A stretch of DNA of 64,000 bases from Arthrobacter sp. StoSoilB5 (GCF_019977235.1 NZ_AP024646.1:3782001-3846000), one strand, 5' to 3'; positions 25,866 through 34,835 are shown, counted from the stretch's first letter. The notes: generated by a model not told the origin, from the letters alone. Program-made: numbers and translations.

Positions 25866-26705
25866 CTACTCCGGGCGCTGGTTTCCATTGGTGGTGGCTG
25901 GAAGCGGGGCACCGTGCAGTACGCGGTGGACAGCATCGGCAGGGTCATCCACCAGTTGGATCAGGTCCAGGTCCTTTTCGGAAACCATTCCTTCGGCGAC
26001 CAGAGTGTCCCGGATCCACTCAATCATTGGGCCCCAGAAGCGAACGCCCAACAGAACAATGGGGAACGAGGTCACTTTGCGTGTTTGTACCAGGACCATG
26101 GCCTCGAACAACTCATCCAAGGTGCCAAGCCCGCCGGGCAACACGACGAAGCCCTGGGCATATTTCACGAACATGGTCTTGCGGGCGAAGAAGTACCGGA
26201 AGTTGATGCCCAGGTCCACCCATTGGTTCAGCCCCTGTTCGAACGGCAACTCAATACCCAGCCCGACGGACACGCCGTTACCCTCCACAGCGCCCTTGTT
26301 GGCCGCTTCCATGGAGCCCGGACCGCCCCCGGTAATCACGGCAACGCCGGCTTCAGCCAGCTTGCGTCCTACATCGACTGCCATCTCGTAGTACTCGGTT
26401 CCCGGCTTGGTCCGGGCTGAACCGAAAACACTGACGGCAGGACCAATGTCAGCCAACGCACCAAAACCTTCAACGAATTCGCTCTGAATCCTCAGGACGC
26501 GCCAGGGGTCGGTGTGGATGAACTGCCCGGCACCACTCGTGTCCAGCAAGTGCTGATCGGACATTCCCGTGTCCGCCTGTTTGCGCCGCAGCTCCAAGGG
26601 GCCCTTGTGCTTGGCCGGTGCAATCTCCGAGGGCAGGGGCACGGGGACGCCCGCGACGCGACCATTCGCGTCCGGGCTGGGAATCGGGTGCTGGCTAATG
26701 CTCAT
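25866..26705 (-). CDS. LOG-family nucleotide 5'-monophosphate phosphoribohydrolase
   Basis: Rossmann-like protein of the TIGR00730/LOG family, which releases bases from nucleoside 5'-monophosphates (cytokinin activation in plants and mycobacteria). Motifs: VSVFGSAR (91-98), VITGGGPGSMEAANKGA (123-139) and VVLPGGLGTLDELFE (188-201). An N-terminal extension of about 70 residues precedes the fold. The ATG lies 6 bases after TAGCCT, so it is likely leaderless. It is divergent from gluA. Confidence 0.9.
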   Translation of the reverse strand: MSISQHPIPSPDANGRVAGVPVPLPSEIAPAKHKGPLELRRKQADTGMSDQHLLDTSGAGQFIHTDPWRVLRIQSEFVEGFGALADIGPAVSVFGSARTKPGTEYYEMAVDVGRKLAEAGVAVITGGGPGSMEAANKGAVEGNGVSVGLGIELPFEQGLNQWVDLGINFRYFFARKTMFVKYAQGFVVLPGGLGTLDELFEAMVLVQTRKVTSFPIVLLGVRFWGPMIEWIRDTLVAEGMVSEKDLDLIQLVDDPADAVHRVLHGAPLPATTNGNQRPE

Positions 26706-26711
26706 TGCCCA

Positions 26712-26717
26712 AGGCTA
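26712..26717 (-). promoter_or_regulatory. -10 box of the LOG gene, leaderless type
   Basis: TAGCCT on the minus strand, 6 bases before the ATG at 26705. Confidence 0.55.
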
Positions 26718-26856
26718 GCGCGGATAAATGCCAGCGCAGACGCTACGACGCGGTTCTTGCATTGCAGTCTGGTATATCGCTGGAGGGCAGGTTTCTGTTC
26801 AGTCACGATCTGGAGGAACTTGCCGTGACCGTGGTCATAATTGTGTCTTTGTTCGC

Positions 26857-26862
26857 TAGATT
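26857..26862 (+). promoter_or_regulatory. -10 box of gluA, leaderless type
   Basis: TAGATT, 6 bases before the gluA ATG at 26869. No ribosome site precedes the start. Confidence 0.55.
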
Positions 26863-26868
26863 CGTCCT

Positions 26869-27624
26869 ATGACTACTCAAGTGTCCGGCGATGCGCTCGT
26901 CTCCCTGAACAGCGTCAACAAACACTACGGTCAATTGCACGTCCTCAAAGACATCAACCTCCAGGTTCGGAAGGGTGAAGTCGTCGTGGTCATCGGGCCG
27001 TCCGGCTCCGGAAAGTCCACGTTGTGCCGTGCCATCAACCGTTTGGAAACGATCGATGACGGCGACATCGCGATCGACGGGAAGAAGCTCCCGGAAGAAG
27101 GCAAGGAACTCGCCCACCTGCGTGCAGACGTCGGAATGGTCTTCCAGTCCTTCAACCTGTTCGCCCACAAGACGATCCTTGAGAACGTCACGCTGGGACC
27201 GATCAAGGTGAAGGGCGTCGCCAAAGGCACGGCGGAACGGGAGGCCATGGCCCTCCTGGAACGCGTCGGCGTCGGCCACCAGGCTCCCAAGCTTCCCGCC
27301 CAGCTTTCCGGTGGCCAGCAACAGCGTGTGGCCATTGCCCGCGCGCTTGCCATGAAGCCGAAGGTGATGTTGTTCGACGAGCCCACGTCGGCTCTGGACC
27401 CCGAAATGATCAACGAGGTCCTGGACGTCATGATCCAGCTGGCAAAGGAAGGCATGACCATGATCGTGGTCACCCACGAGATGGGCTTTGCCCGCAAGGC
27501 CGCCGACCGGGTGGTATTCATGGCCGATGGCCAGATCGTGGAGGATTCAACACCCGAGGAATTCTTCACCAACCCGAAGAGCACCCGCGCCAAGGACTTC
27601 CTGTCCAAGCTTTTGACCCACTAG
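26869..27624 (+). CDS. gluA: Glutamate/glutamine ABC importer, ATPase
   Basis: ATP-binding subunit of a polar amino-acid importer. Walker [10 protein letters not shown] (43-51), LSGGQQQR signature, DEPTSALD Walker B, and the switch His in VVTHEMGFA are all intact; 251 residues. First of four genes (gluABCD order as in Corynebacterium). The 76-base gap to gluB carries no terminator. Confidence 0.93.
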   Translation: MTTQVSGDALVSLNSVNKHYGQLHVLKDINLQVRKGEVVVVIGPSGSGKSTLCRAINRLETIDDGDIAIDGKKLPEEGKELAHLRADVGMVFQSFNLFAHKTILENVTLGPIKVKGVAKGTAEREAMALLERVGVGHQAPKLPAQLSGGQQQRVAIARALAMKPKVMLFDEPTSALDPEMINEVLDVMIQLAKEGMTMIVVTHEMGFARKAADRVVFMADGQIVEDSTPEEFFTNPKSTRAKDFLSKLLTH

Positions 27625-27700
27625 CTCCCTGCTGACCCGCATCCAGGCCCGCACGGACCGCACCCAGGCCCTACGCCGGCCAACCAATGAAAGGAATGTC

Positions 27701-28582
27701 ATGAAGAAGGCTTTTATTACCCGGAGGAAATCTCTCCTGGTGGCCGCTTCGGCTGCACTGGCCCTCTCGCTGAGCGCCTGCGGTGGAGGCAGTGGCACCA
27801 CCACTCCCCCCGTCGCCTCGGCGAGCTTCGAGGCCGGCACCACGATGGCGAAGCTGAACCAGGCCAAGAAGATCACCATTGGTACCAAATTTGACCAGCC
27901 GCTGTTCGGCCAGAAGGGCCTGGACGGCAAGCCTGTTGGCTTCGACGTCGAAATCGGCAAGGCAATCGCCGCCAAGCTCGGCATTGAACCCGACAAGATC
28001 GAGTGGGTGGAAACAGTTTCCGCCAACCGTGAACCGTTCATCGAACAGGGCCGCGTTGACATCGTCATCGCCACTTACACCATCAATGCCGCCCGCAAGG
28101 AAAAGGTCTCATTCGCGGGCCCGTATTACGAAGCCGGCCAGGCCCTGCTGGTGAACAAGGACGACAACTCCATCACCAAGCCCGAGGACGTGAAGGGCAA
28201 GAAGGTCTGCTCTGTCACAGGTTCGACACCGGCAAAGACCATCGTCGAAAAGTACGGTGCCGAGCTCGTTCCGGCAGCAAACTACACCGCTTGCCTTGAG
28301 CCGTTGCGTAACAAGCAGGTTGTGGCCGTCACCACGGACAACGTGATCCTTGCCGGTTACGTTGACAAGGAACCGGACGCCTTCAAGCTCGCTTCTGACC
28401 AAACGTTCACGAAGGAGCCGTATGGCATTGGCCTGAAGAAGGATGACACGGTGTTCCGCAACTGGATCAATGACCAGCTTGAGGCATTCGCCAAGGACGG
28501 CACATACAAGAAGGCTTGGGAAGCAACAGCAGGAAAGGTCATCAAGACCGCTCCCGAGCTGCCCGCCATCGACCGTTACTAG
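27701..28582 (+). CDS. gluB: Glutamate-binding lipoprotein of ABC importer
   Basis: Periplasmic-type solute-binding protein (SBP family 3) anchored as a lipoprotein. The signal peptide ends in the lipobox LSAC with Cys27. The ligand-binding motif GFDVEIGKAIAAKLG and the VDIVIATYTINAARKEKVSF block are typical of glutamate/aspartate binding proteins; 293 residues. A stable hairpin lies between its stop and gluC, which could keep the binding-protein message more abundant than the permease. Confidence 0.93.
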   Translation: MKKAFITRRKSLLVAASAALALSLSACGGGSGTTTPPVASASFEAGTTMAKLNQAKKITIGTKFDQPLFGQKGLDGKPVGFDVEIGKAIAAKLGIEPDKIEWVETVSANREPFIEQGRVDIVIATYTINAARKEKVSFAGPYYEAGQALLVNKDDNSITKPEDVKGKKVCSVTGSTPAKTIVEKYGAELVPAANYTACLEPLRNKQVVAVTTDNVILAGYVDKEPDAFKLASDQTFTKEPYGIGLKKDDTVFRNWINDQLEAFAKDGTYKKAWEATAGKVIKTAPELPAIDRY

Positions 28583-28590
28583 CCGGAAAC

Positions 28591-28634
28591 CGGTGGCTGC
28601 CGCCGTCCCCTTGCGGGAAGGGTGGCAGCCACCG
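28591..28634 (+). terminator. Intercistronic hairpin between gluB and gluC
   Basis: 11-bp perfect stem (28591-28601 with 28624-28634), with a further small CCCTT/AAGGG stem inside. There is no T tract, so mRNA stabilisation or partial attenuation is more likely than full termination. Confidence 0.6.
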
Positions 28635-28678
28635 ACCTTGAGGACTCTCTACCTTTCCGCAGCAGCCGAAGGAAGCCA

Positions 28679-29329
28679 ATGGACGCCATCTTCGAAAGCC
28701 TCCCCCAATACTGGGACGGATTTCTCCGAACCCTGTTTCTAGCCGTCGTTTCCGGCGTGATTGCACTGGCAGCAGGTACCCTCCTCGCCGCAATGCGTGT
28801 CTCGCCCGTGGCAGCCTTACGGGGCTTCAGCACGTTCTATGTTGAAGTCGCCAGAAACACCCCACTCACAATTATTTTCTTTTTCTCAGCAATCGTGCTT
28901 CCCCGGCTCGGCGTCAAATTCGAACAGTTTGAAGTCGCCGCCATCATCGCACTGAGCAGCTACACGGCAGCGTTTGTTGCCGAGGCCGTGCGATCCGGCG
29001 TCAACAGCGTCCCGGTAGGACAAGCCGAAGCAGCCCGCAGCATCGGCATGACGTTCACGCAGGTTTTGGGCCTTGTGGTCCTTCCACAGGCTGTTCGCAC
29101 CGTAGTACCCCCGCTGATCAACATCATGATTGCCCTGGTCAAGAACTCATCGGTCGCAGGTGCATTCTTCGTCCTGGAGCTCTTCGGCTATGGCCTGCAG
29201 TTGTCCAATAGCCATGGTGACGCAGTCATGTGGATCTTGATCGGTGTGGCATTCTTCTACCTGCTGATCACCGTGCCCCTGGGCTTGTTGGCCCACTTCG
29301 TCGAGAAAAAGGTGGCGATTGCCCGATGA
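28679..29329 (+). CDS. gluC: Glutamate ABC importer permease GluC
   Basis: Membrane subunit of 216 residues with about five helices. The ABC-coupling loop is SGVNSVPVGQAEAARSIGMT followed by VVLPQAVRTVVPPLIN. ATG at 28679 is preferred over an in-frame ATG at 28622 because GAAGGAA precedes it and the protein then begins MDAIFESLPQYW. Its stop overlaps the gluD start (ATGA). Confidence 0.92.
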   Translation: MDAIFESLPQYWDGFLRTLFLAVVSGVIALAAGTLLAAMRVSPVAALRGFSTFYVEVARNTPLTIIFFFSAIVLPRLGVKFEQFEVAAIIALSSYTAAFVAEAVRSGVNSVPVGQAEAARSIGMTFTQVLGLVVLPQAVRTVVPPLINIMIALVKNSSVAGAFFVLELFGYGLQLSNSHGDAVMWILIGVAFFYLLITVPLGLLAHFVEKKVAIAR

Positions 29330-30183
29330 CTTCGGTTCTCTATGACGTACCAGGCCCCAAGGCCCGCCGCGTTTCCCTCATTGGTTCGGTTGTCGGGTCC
29401 ATCATCATCGCCGGTGGCGTGGTGGGAGCCATCGTCATCCTGTCTTCGCAGGGCATCTTCAACGCCTCCCGCTGGGAAGTCTTTGTTAACGAATCTGCCA
29501 AGGATGTTTGGACGCAGCTCGGTTACGGCGTTCTTGCCACCCTGCAGGCCGCCGGCGTTGCAGCCGTCATTGCCTTCCCCCTCGGAGTCGCACTGTGTTT
29601 GCTCCGCATTTCCCTGATCTCGTGGGTTCGGGTTCCCACACAGGTGGTGCTTGAGTTCCTGCGCGGTATGCCCGTTGTCCTGATGATCCTGTTCGTACTG
29701 CTGGTGTTCGCCACCACCCCGTTCGTGGCAGTTGTTAGCGGCCTGGTGTTGTACAACGCAGCGATCTTTGCCGAGATCCTTCGCGCAGGCATCCAGTCCC
29801 TCCCGAAGGGACAGCGCGAAGCCGGATTGGCGATCGGTCTTCAGAGCTTCCAGTCCCGGATGAGCATCGAATTCCCACAGGCCATCCGCCGCATGCTCCC
29901 ATCGCTCATTGCGCAGTTGGTAGTCCTGCTCAAGGACACCTCGCTGGGCTACATCGTGGCCTACGAGGAGCTGCTGCGAAAGGTCAAGCTGATTTCCGAC
30001 CTCGAGCCCAGCCTTTTGTTCTCTGCATTCTTCGTTGGTGCCGCGATCTACATCCTGATCAACTTGTCGGTGTCCCGCCTCGCGATCTGGATCGAACGCC
30101 GCGGTTCCAAGAAGGCTGCCGGCGGGGTGGCTTCGGCCATCAAGACAGTCGACCTCCAGGTGGACGCCGGCGGCCCTAAATAA
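29326..30183 (+). CDS. gluD: Glutamate ABC importer permease GluD
   Basis: Second membrane subunit, 285 residues, with an N-terminal extra helix (about 17-42) before the transport core. Coupling loop: RAGIQSLPKGQREAGLAIGL, then FPQAIRRMLPSLI. The ATG overlaps the gluC stop by 4 bases, so translation is coupled. A strong terminator ends the operon. Confidence 0.92.
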   Translation: MTSVLYDVPGPKARRVSLIGSVVGSIIIAGGVVGAIVILSSQGIFNASRWEVFVNESAKDVWTQLGYGVLATLQAAGVAAVIAFPLGVALCLLRISLISWVRVPTQVVLEFLRGMPVVLMILFVLLVFATTPFVAVVSGLVLYNAAIFAEILRAGIQSLPKGQREAGLAIGLQSFQSRMSIEFPQAIRRMLPSLIAQLVVLLKDTSLGYIVAYEELLRKVKLISDLEPSLLFSAFFVGAAIYILINLSVSRLAIWIERRGSKKAAGGVASAIKTVDLQVDAGGPK

Positions 30184-30213
30184 GGGATCTCCCGTCCAGC
30201 TTCAGCTACATCG

Positions 30214-30254
30214 AAGAAGGTCCGCAGCCATCTCTGGCTGCGGACCTTCTTTTT
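30214..30254 (+). terminator. Intrinsic terminator of the glu operon
   Basis: 17-bp perfect stem (30214-30230 with 30235-30251), TCTC loop, then T residues. It also faces the convergent dapE gene. Confidence 0.9.
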
Positions 30255-30270
30255 CACGTGCTTTTCGACT

Positions 30271-31398
30271 TTAGCGAACCAGCCACGTCCTCAGTGCACG
30301 AAGGCATTCACGGACGGCATCGGCGTCGACGTGTTCGTTGTCCTTGTGCGCCAGCAATGGATCACCGGGTCCGAAGTTCACGGCCGGGATACCCAGCTCG
30401 CTGAAACGCGCGACGTCGGTCCAACCGTATTTGGGCTTTGGTTCCGCGCCGACTGCGGCAACGAAAGACGCGGCTGCAGGGTGGTTCAGACCGGGCCGCG
30501 CGCCAGCAGCAGCGTCTGTCCGGACGACGTCGAATCCTTCCAGGAGTTCGCGCACGTGGGCCTCCGCCTGGTCGGGTGTCTTATCGGGAGCGAAGCGGTA
30601 ATTAATCTCCACCACGCAGCGGTCAGGGATGACGTTGCCGGCTGTGCCGCCATTGATCCTCACCGCGTTGAGGCTTTCCCGGTAGTCGAGGCCGTCCACG
30701 TTGATAGTGCGGGGCTCGTAGGCTGCGAGGCGGGCGAGGATGGGTGCCGCCGCATGTATGGCATTGCTGCCCATCCATGCGCGGGCCGAATGGGCCGCTT
30801 CACCGATGGTTGTCGCCTCGAACCGGCTGGTTCCATTGCAGCCGCCTTCAACTGTGCCGTGTGTGGGCTCCAGCAGAATGGCGAAGTCGCCCAGAAGCAG
30901 GTCACCATGGTTGCGGACCAACCTGCCCAAGCCACTCTTGACGGCCTCCACTTCCTCATGGTCGTAGAAGACAAAGGTGACGTCCTTGTCCGGCTCCCTG
31001 CCGTCGTCGAACAGCGTGGCAGCAAGGGCGAGCTGCACGGCAACGCCACCCTTCATGTCGGTAGTCCCCCGGCCATAAAGCACACCCTCCCCCGGGATGC
31101 CCGACTCCCACGTGGCCGGAACGGTGCCAAGCGAGCCTTCCACCGTAGGCAATGGCACCGTGTCCAGATGCCCGGCCAGGATGACGCGCTCGGCGCGGCC
31201 AAGCTCTGTCCGGGCGATGATCGCGTCGCCGTCGCGCACCACCGTGTATTCGGGGATGGCGCTCAGGGCAGCCTCGACGACGTCGGCGAGTGGGGTCTCG
31301 TTGCCCGAGACACTGTTGATATCGATGAGCGCGGCTGTCAGCAAGGCAACGTCCTGGCGCAAGTCCAGTAGGGCGGGGGCAGGGTTAAGGGTCACCAC
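30271..31398 (-). CDS. dapE: Succinyl-diaminopimelate desuccinylase
   Basis: Zinc metallohydrolase that frees L,L-diaminopimelate from its N-succinyl form in lysine and peptidoglycan synthesis. M20 ligands and catalytic residues: AGHLDTVP (His77, Asp79), RGTTDMKGG (Asp114), YDHEEVEA (Glu148/149), LEPTHGTVEGG and HKDNEHV near the end. 375 residues. There are two adjacent GTG codons; TAAGGT lies 6 bases before the second (31395), so the real start may be one codon later. Divergent from dapD. Confidence 0.94.
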   Translation of the reverse strand: MVTLNPAPALLDLRQDVALLTAALIDINSVSGNETPLADVVEAALSAIPEYTVVRDGDAIIARTELGRAERVILAGHLDTVPLPTVEGSLGTVPATWESGIPGEGVLYGRGTTDMKGGVAVQLALAATLFDDGREPDKDVTFVFYDHEEVEAVKSGLGRLVRNHGDLLLGDFAILLEPTHGTVEGGCNGTSRFEATTIGEAAHSARAWMGSNAIHAAAPILARLAAYEPRTINVDGLDYRESLNAVRINGGTAGNVIPDRCVVEINYRFAPDKTPDQAEAHVRELLEGFDVVRTDAAAGARPGLNHPAAASFVAAVGAEPKPKYGWTDVARFSELGIPAVNFGPGDPLLAHKDNEHVDADAVRECLRALRTWLVR

Positions 31399-31401
31399 TC
31401 C

Positions 31402-31407
31402 ACCTTA
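31402..31407 (-). promoter_or_regulatory. -10 box of dapE, leaderless type
   Basis: TAAGGT on the minus strand, 6 bases before the second of two GTG codons (31395). Confidence 0.45.
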
Positions 31408-31489
31408 ACGCCCCGGTCCGCTGTGTTTCAGGCAACAAATGCGACCTACCCGACGTGAGACGGGTTTCAGCCGTGCCACGGGCGCTCGA

Positions 31490-31495
31490 TACACT
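31490..31495 (+). promoter_or_regulatory. -10 box of dapD, leaderless type
   Basis: TACACT, 6 bases before the dapD ATG. A TTTCAG at 31465-31470 could serve as -35 with a 19-base spacer. Confidence 0.55.
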
Positions 31496-31501
31496 GGGGC
31501 C

Positions 31502-32515
31502 ATGACTGAAACTGCTTCCTCTGCTGTGCCCGCAAACCACCGATCAGCCTACGGATTCGGCCTCGCCACCATCGCCACCTCGCCTTCCGGGGAAGCAACC
31601 GTGCTGGATGTCTGGTACCCCGCACCGGCCCTGGGCGTAGCCGCTGAAACCCTTCGTGACGTTGAGAACGCCGATCCTGCACTCACTGCGCTGGCTGACG
31701 ACGGCAAAGACGCCGATCGCGGCACGGAGCAGAAAGTAGTCTTCGCACAGATCGACCTCGACGCCGCGCCGGCGGATACGGCCGACGCCTACCTCCGTCT
31801 TCACCTCCTTTCCCACCGTCTGGTCAAGCCCAACAGCATCAACCTGGATGGCGTCTTCGGCAAGCTCCCCAACGTTGTATGGACCAATTTCGGTCCTGCC
31901 GCCGTCGAGGGTTTTGAAATGACCCGTGCGCGCCTTCGTAGGCGCGGCAACGTAGTGGTTTACGGCGTGGACAAATTCCCGCGCATGGTTGACTATGTGG
32001 TTCCCAGTGGCGTGCGGATCGCCGACGCCGACCGCGTCCGCTTGGGTGCGCACCTTGCCGAGGGCACCACCGTGATGCATGAAGGCTTTGTGAACTTCAA
32101 TGCCGGAACCCTTGGCACGTCCATGGTGGAGGGCCGCATCTCCGCTGGAGTCGTGGCCGGTGACGGCACGGACGTCGGCGGCGGCGCCTCGATCATGGGC
32201 ACGCTCTCCGGAGGTGGCAAGGAAAAGATTGCGTTGGGCGAGCGAGTACTGCTTGGCGCCAACTCCGGCGTGGGCATCAGCATCGGCGACGATTCCGTGG
32301 TGGAAGCAGGCCTCTACGTCACGGCGGGTACCCGAGTTCGCGTACCTGGTCCCAAGGACGAAAACGGCGAAGACACCAGCAAGATCATCAAGGCCGTGGA
32401 GCTTTCCGGTGTTCCCAACCTGCTGTTCCGCCGCAACTCCACCACCGGTGGCGTGGAAGTCCTGCCCCGCAAGGGCCAGACCGTGGAGTTGAACGAGGCA
32501 CTCCACGCCAACTAG
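31502..32515 (+). CDS. dapD: Tetrahydrodipicolinate N-succinyltransferase
   Basis: Succinylates tetrahydrodipicolinate, opening the succinylase branch of lysine synthesis. 337 residues with a left-handed beta-helix seen as hexapeptide repeats from [20 protein letters not shown] to [20 protein letters not shown], and the [15 protein letters not shown] active-site block, which is the actinobacterial form. ATG at 31502 is supported by the -10 box just upstream. The next gene begins 13 bases later. Confidence 0.95.
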   Translation: MTETASSAVPANHRSAYGFGLATIATSPSGEATVLDVWYPAPALGVAAETLRDVENADPALTALADDGKDADRGTEQKVVFAQIDLDAAPADTADAYLRLHLLSHRLVKPNSINLDGVFGKLPNVVWTNFGPAAVEGFEMTRARLRRRGNVVVYGVDKFPRMVDYVVPSGVRIADADRVRLGAHLAEGTTVMHEGFVNFNAGTLGTSMVEGRISAGVVAGDGTDVGGGASIMGTLSGGGKEKIALGERVLLGANSGVGISIGDDSVVEAGLYVTAGTRVRVPGPKDENGEDTSKIIKAVELSGVPNLLFRRNSTTGGVEVLPRKGQTVELNEALHAN

Positions 32516-32528
32516 CAGGAGACAAGCA

Positions 32529-33371
32529 ATGCGCCGGTTCCGCCGCGCCATCGTTGCGGTGCTGGCCCTGGCCCTCGTGGCCGGTGCTATCTATGGGATA
32601 GTTGCCATACTGCAGCGCTCCGAGACCCTGGTCTCGGAGCGCTGCGTCGCAGTCATGGGGTCCGAAAGCTACGAGTTGGCTACCGACCAAGCAGCGAACG
32701 CCTCTCTCATCACTGCCATTTCGGTCCAGCGCGGACTTCCGCCGAGGGCGGCAAGCATCGCCCTGGCCACTGCCATGCAGGAATCAAGACTGCGGAACAT
32801 CAACTACGGCGATGAAGCAGGACCTGATTCCCGCGGGTTGTTCCAACAAAGGCCATCCCAAGGCTGGGGAAGCGAGGCACAGGTCATGGACCCCGTTTAT
32901 GCGACGAACGCCTTCTATAACGGCCTCATCAAAATTCCAGGCTACGAGACCATGGAAATTACCCAGGCAGCGCAGCAGGTCCAGCGCTCGGCCTTCCCCC
33001 GGGCGTACGCCCAGCACGAAAACATGGGCCGCGCCTTCGCTTCGGCCCTCACCGGTCATTCCGAATCAGCGCTGACCTGCGAACTCCGGATGCCTGAAGC
33101 AGCCGGTGACCCTGCCGCCGTCGTGGAGGAACTGACGACGGCGTTTGGCACCCAGCCAGCCACTGTTCAGGGCCGCTCGGTGCACCTGGATATGACTGGC
33201 ACGCAAGCCTGGGCAATTGCCCATTGGGCAGTGGCAAACGCCAAGTCCCTCTCCATCACGCAAGTGGATGTCGGCGGACAGACGTGGAACAGGGAAAAAC
33301 GCAACGGCTGGATCGCTTCCGCGGCGCCGTCGGAGTCGTTGACCATCACGGTCTCGGCACCCGCGACCTGA
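32529..33371 (+). CDS. Membrane-anchored lysozyme-like (transglycosylase-fold) protein
   Basis: A 280-residue protein with one N-terminal membrane helix (about 7-28) and an outer domain. The block ALATAMQESRLRNINYGDEAG followed by SRGLFQQRPSQGWG resembles the catalytic Glu and the GLFQ motif of soluble lytic transglycosylases, so cell-wall cleavage or binding is plausible. Homologues are sometimes labelled heavy-metal transporters, for which I see no support. GGAG precedes the ATG, and it follows dapD by 13 bases, so it is probably cotranscribed with this cell-wall precursor gene. Confidence 0.72.
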   Translation: MRRFRRAIVAVLALALVAGAIYGIVAILQRSETLVSERCVAVMGSESYELATDQAANASLITAISVQRGLPPRAASIALATAMQESRLRNINYGDEAGPDSRGLFQQRPSQGWGSEAQVMDPVYATNAFYNGLIKIPGYETMEITQAAQQVQRSAFPRAYAQHENMGRAFASALTGHSESALTCELRMPEAAGDPAAVVEELTTAFGTQPATVQGRSVHLDMTGTQAWAIAHWAVANAKSLSITQVDVGGQTWNREKRNGWIASAAPSESLTITVSAPAT

Positions 33372-33402
33372 CGTCGGCGACGGTTTCTGCCGTTTGGCCT
33401 CT

Positions 33403-34014
33403 TTAGGCGAGCATCTCCACTACAGGCTGGACGTAACTGCGGAAGACATCAGGCTCGGAAAGCAGTCTGTGGCTCATGATCATGGTGCTGGGCTCCAAGT
33501 ACCATGCGCGCGGTTCGTTGAGCGGCAACTCGATGATGGTGAGATCAAAGTCCCTGGAGCTGCGGCCGACTTCAAGGAGCCTGTCCTCCACCATCTCGTT
33601 CAGGACTTCCGTGATCCCATTGGCTTCGCGCTCTGCCTCGATCTTCGCGTATTCGTCGATCCTGTCCGTTGCCCACCCCAAGGCGGAGCCAAAGTGTGCT
33701 TGCAGGACGCGTTGGAGGGCAGGGGAATTGCCGAACGCCTTGAAACTGGGTGGCGCGAGCTCAAGCGCAGGGTTGGGATAAGTCTTCACGAGCTTCTCCC
33801 ACCAGGCCTCCCACTCGGTCTTAAGGGCGTGAATCCCACCGACATCCGAAGTGAGGTGGCTATGGTCGGCTTGGCGGACCTTGGGAGCAGCGTGCGAAAG
33901 TAACGGTTTTCCGGCACCGTCGAGTCCAGCTACGTCGCGCAAGTACAGGGCGATGAGCATCGGCCCGGACGTGTCCATGGTAATGCGCCATCCCGGGCCG
34001 CCTGACTCATGCAT
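33403..34014 (-). CDS. Conserved hypothetical protein
   Basis: A 203-residue soluble protein with no signal or membrane helix. It has one tryptophan-rich helix (TEWEAWWEKLVKTYPNPAL) and a C-terminal half with the pattern FDLTIIELPLNEPRAWYLEP. I do not recognise a family. GGGAGGAAAT precedes the ATG. It is downstream of a TetR gene on the same strand with 114 bases between, and converges on the lysozyme-like gene. Confidence 0.65.
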   Translation of the reverse strand: MHESGGPGWRITMDTSGPMLIALYLRDVAGLDGAGKPLLSHAAPKVRQADHSHLTSDVGGIHALKTEWEAWWEKLVKTYPNPALELAPPSFKAFGNSPALQRVLQAHFGSALGWATDRIDEYAKIEAEREANGITEVLNEMVEDRLLEVGRSSRDFDLTIIELPLNEPRAWYLEPSTMIMSHRLLSEPDVFRSYVQPVVEMLA

Positions 34015-34128
34015 CCGATTTCCTCCCTTGGCAGGTTCCCGACATGTCCCAGTCTATTCCCGTTGGCTTCCTACGGTAACGGTGCGGGAGGCACTGCTTG
34101 CCGGGCCGACGATGGCGGGCAGGGGCCC

Positions 34129-34755
34129 CTATCGCGCGGCCTGCATCGGTTCGAAGGCGGCGAGGTGCGCTGTGAGGACGTCGCTGCACATCTCGGCAGT
34201 CATCCACTCAGGCTGGAGCAGGGCGTGCATGCAAAGCCCGTCCATGGTGGCCAGGAGCCTTTCAGCCTCCGTGACGAGGCTTTGCCGCACTTCGGCTTCG
34301 CCGGGGCTCAACAGGACGATGAGGCGTCCCACAATGGCAGCCACTGCGCGGTGGCTGCGCTCGGCCTCGGCAGCCAAGACGGGATTAATCCGGGCAGCGT
34401 GGCGGAAGGCCATCCAAACGCAGGCATCCACAGCGAGTTCCTCATCCAAAGGAAGGAACTGGCCCAGGAGGTTCAAGACTGCAGAGTGCTGTTCCGGGCT
34501 GCCGGGGGCTTCGTCCTCCACTGCGAGCAAGGCTGATTCGAGCCGGCCACTGATACGGTCGATCACGGCAGCAAAGGAGAAGGTCAAGAGCTCGTCGCTG
34601 CTGGCAAAGTAGTGCCGTACCGAACCCACTGCCAGCCCTGCTTCATCAGCTACTTCGCGAAGAGATGCCCGCTCCAAACCGTCGCTTGCGATGATCCTGA
34701 AGACGGCTTGAACAACTTCCTGGCGCCGGGCTTCGGCATCAACAATTTTGGGCAC
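34129..34755 (-). CDS. TetR family regulator (BetI/KstR-like layout)
   Basis: A 208-residue regulator. The helix-turn-helix is at about residues 28-50 (ERASLREVADEAGLAVGSVRHYF). The C-terminal part has the TetR_C_6-type pattern seen in BetI-like proteins (DACVWMAFRHAARINP). GTG start. A 14-bp perfect palindrome lies 12 bases upstream, in the gap shared with galE, and is a good candidate for its operator. Confidence 0.88.
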   Translation of the reverse strand: MPKIVDAEARRQEVVQAVFRIIASDGLERASLREVADEAGLAVGSVRHYFASSDELLTFSFAAVIDRISGRLESALLAVEDEAPGSPEQHSAVLNLLGQFLPLDEELAVDACVWMAFRHAARINPVLAAEAERSHRAVAAIVGRLIVLLSPGEAEVRQSLVTEAERLLATMDGLCMHALLQPEWMTAEMCSDVLTAHLAAFEPMQAAR

Positions 34756-34766
34756 CAGTATTTTTT

Positions 34767-34780
34767 AGCACGAACGTGCT
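34767..34780. promoter_or_regulatory. Candidate TetR operator palindrome
   Basis: AGCACGAACGTGCT: two 6-bp arms around AA, between the divergent tetR and galE genes. Its position next to the tetR start fits autoregulation; control of galE is possible. Confidence 0.55.
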
Positions 34781-34822
34781 TCAACACCACTCAACACTGA
34801 GCGGCGTGGCTCCGATTTCCGA

Positions 34823-34828
34823 TAGCGT
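34823..34828 (+). promoter_or_regulatory. -10 box of galE, leaderless type
   Basis: TAGCGT, 7 bases before the galE ATG at 34836. Confidence 0.5.
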
Positions 34829-34835
34829 AGACATC

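Noticed and set aside
32529..33371. Heavy-metal transporter label
   Set aside because: Only one membrane helix and no metal-binding motif; the lysozyme-like block is a better explanation.
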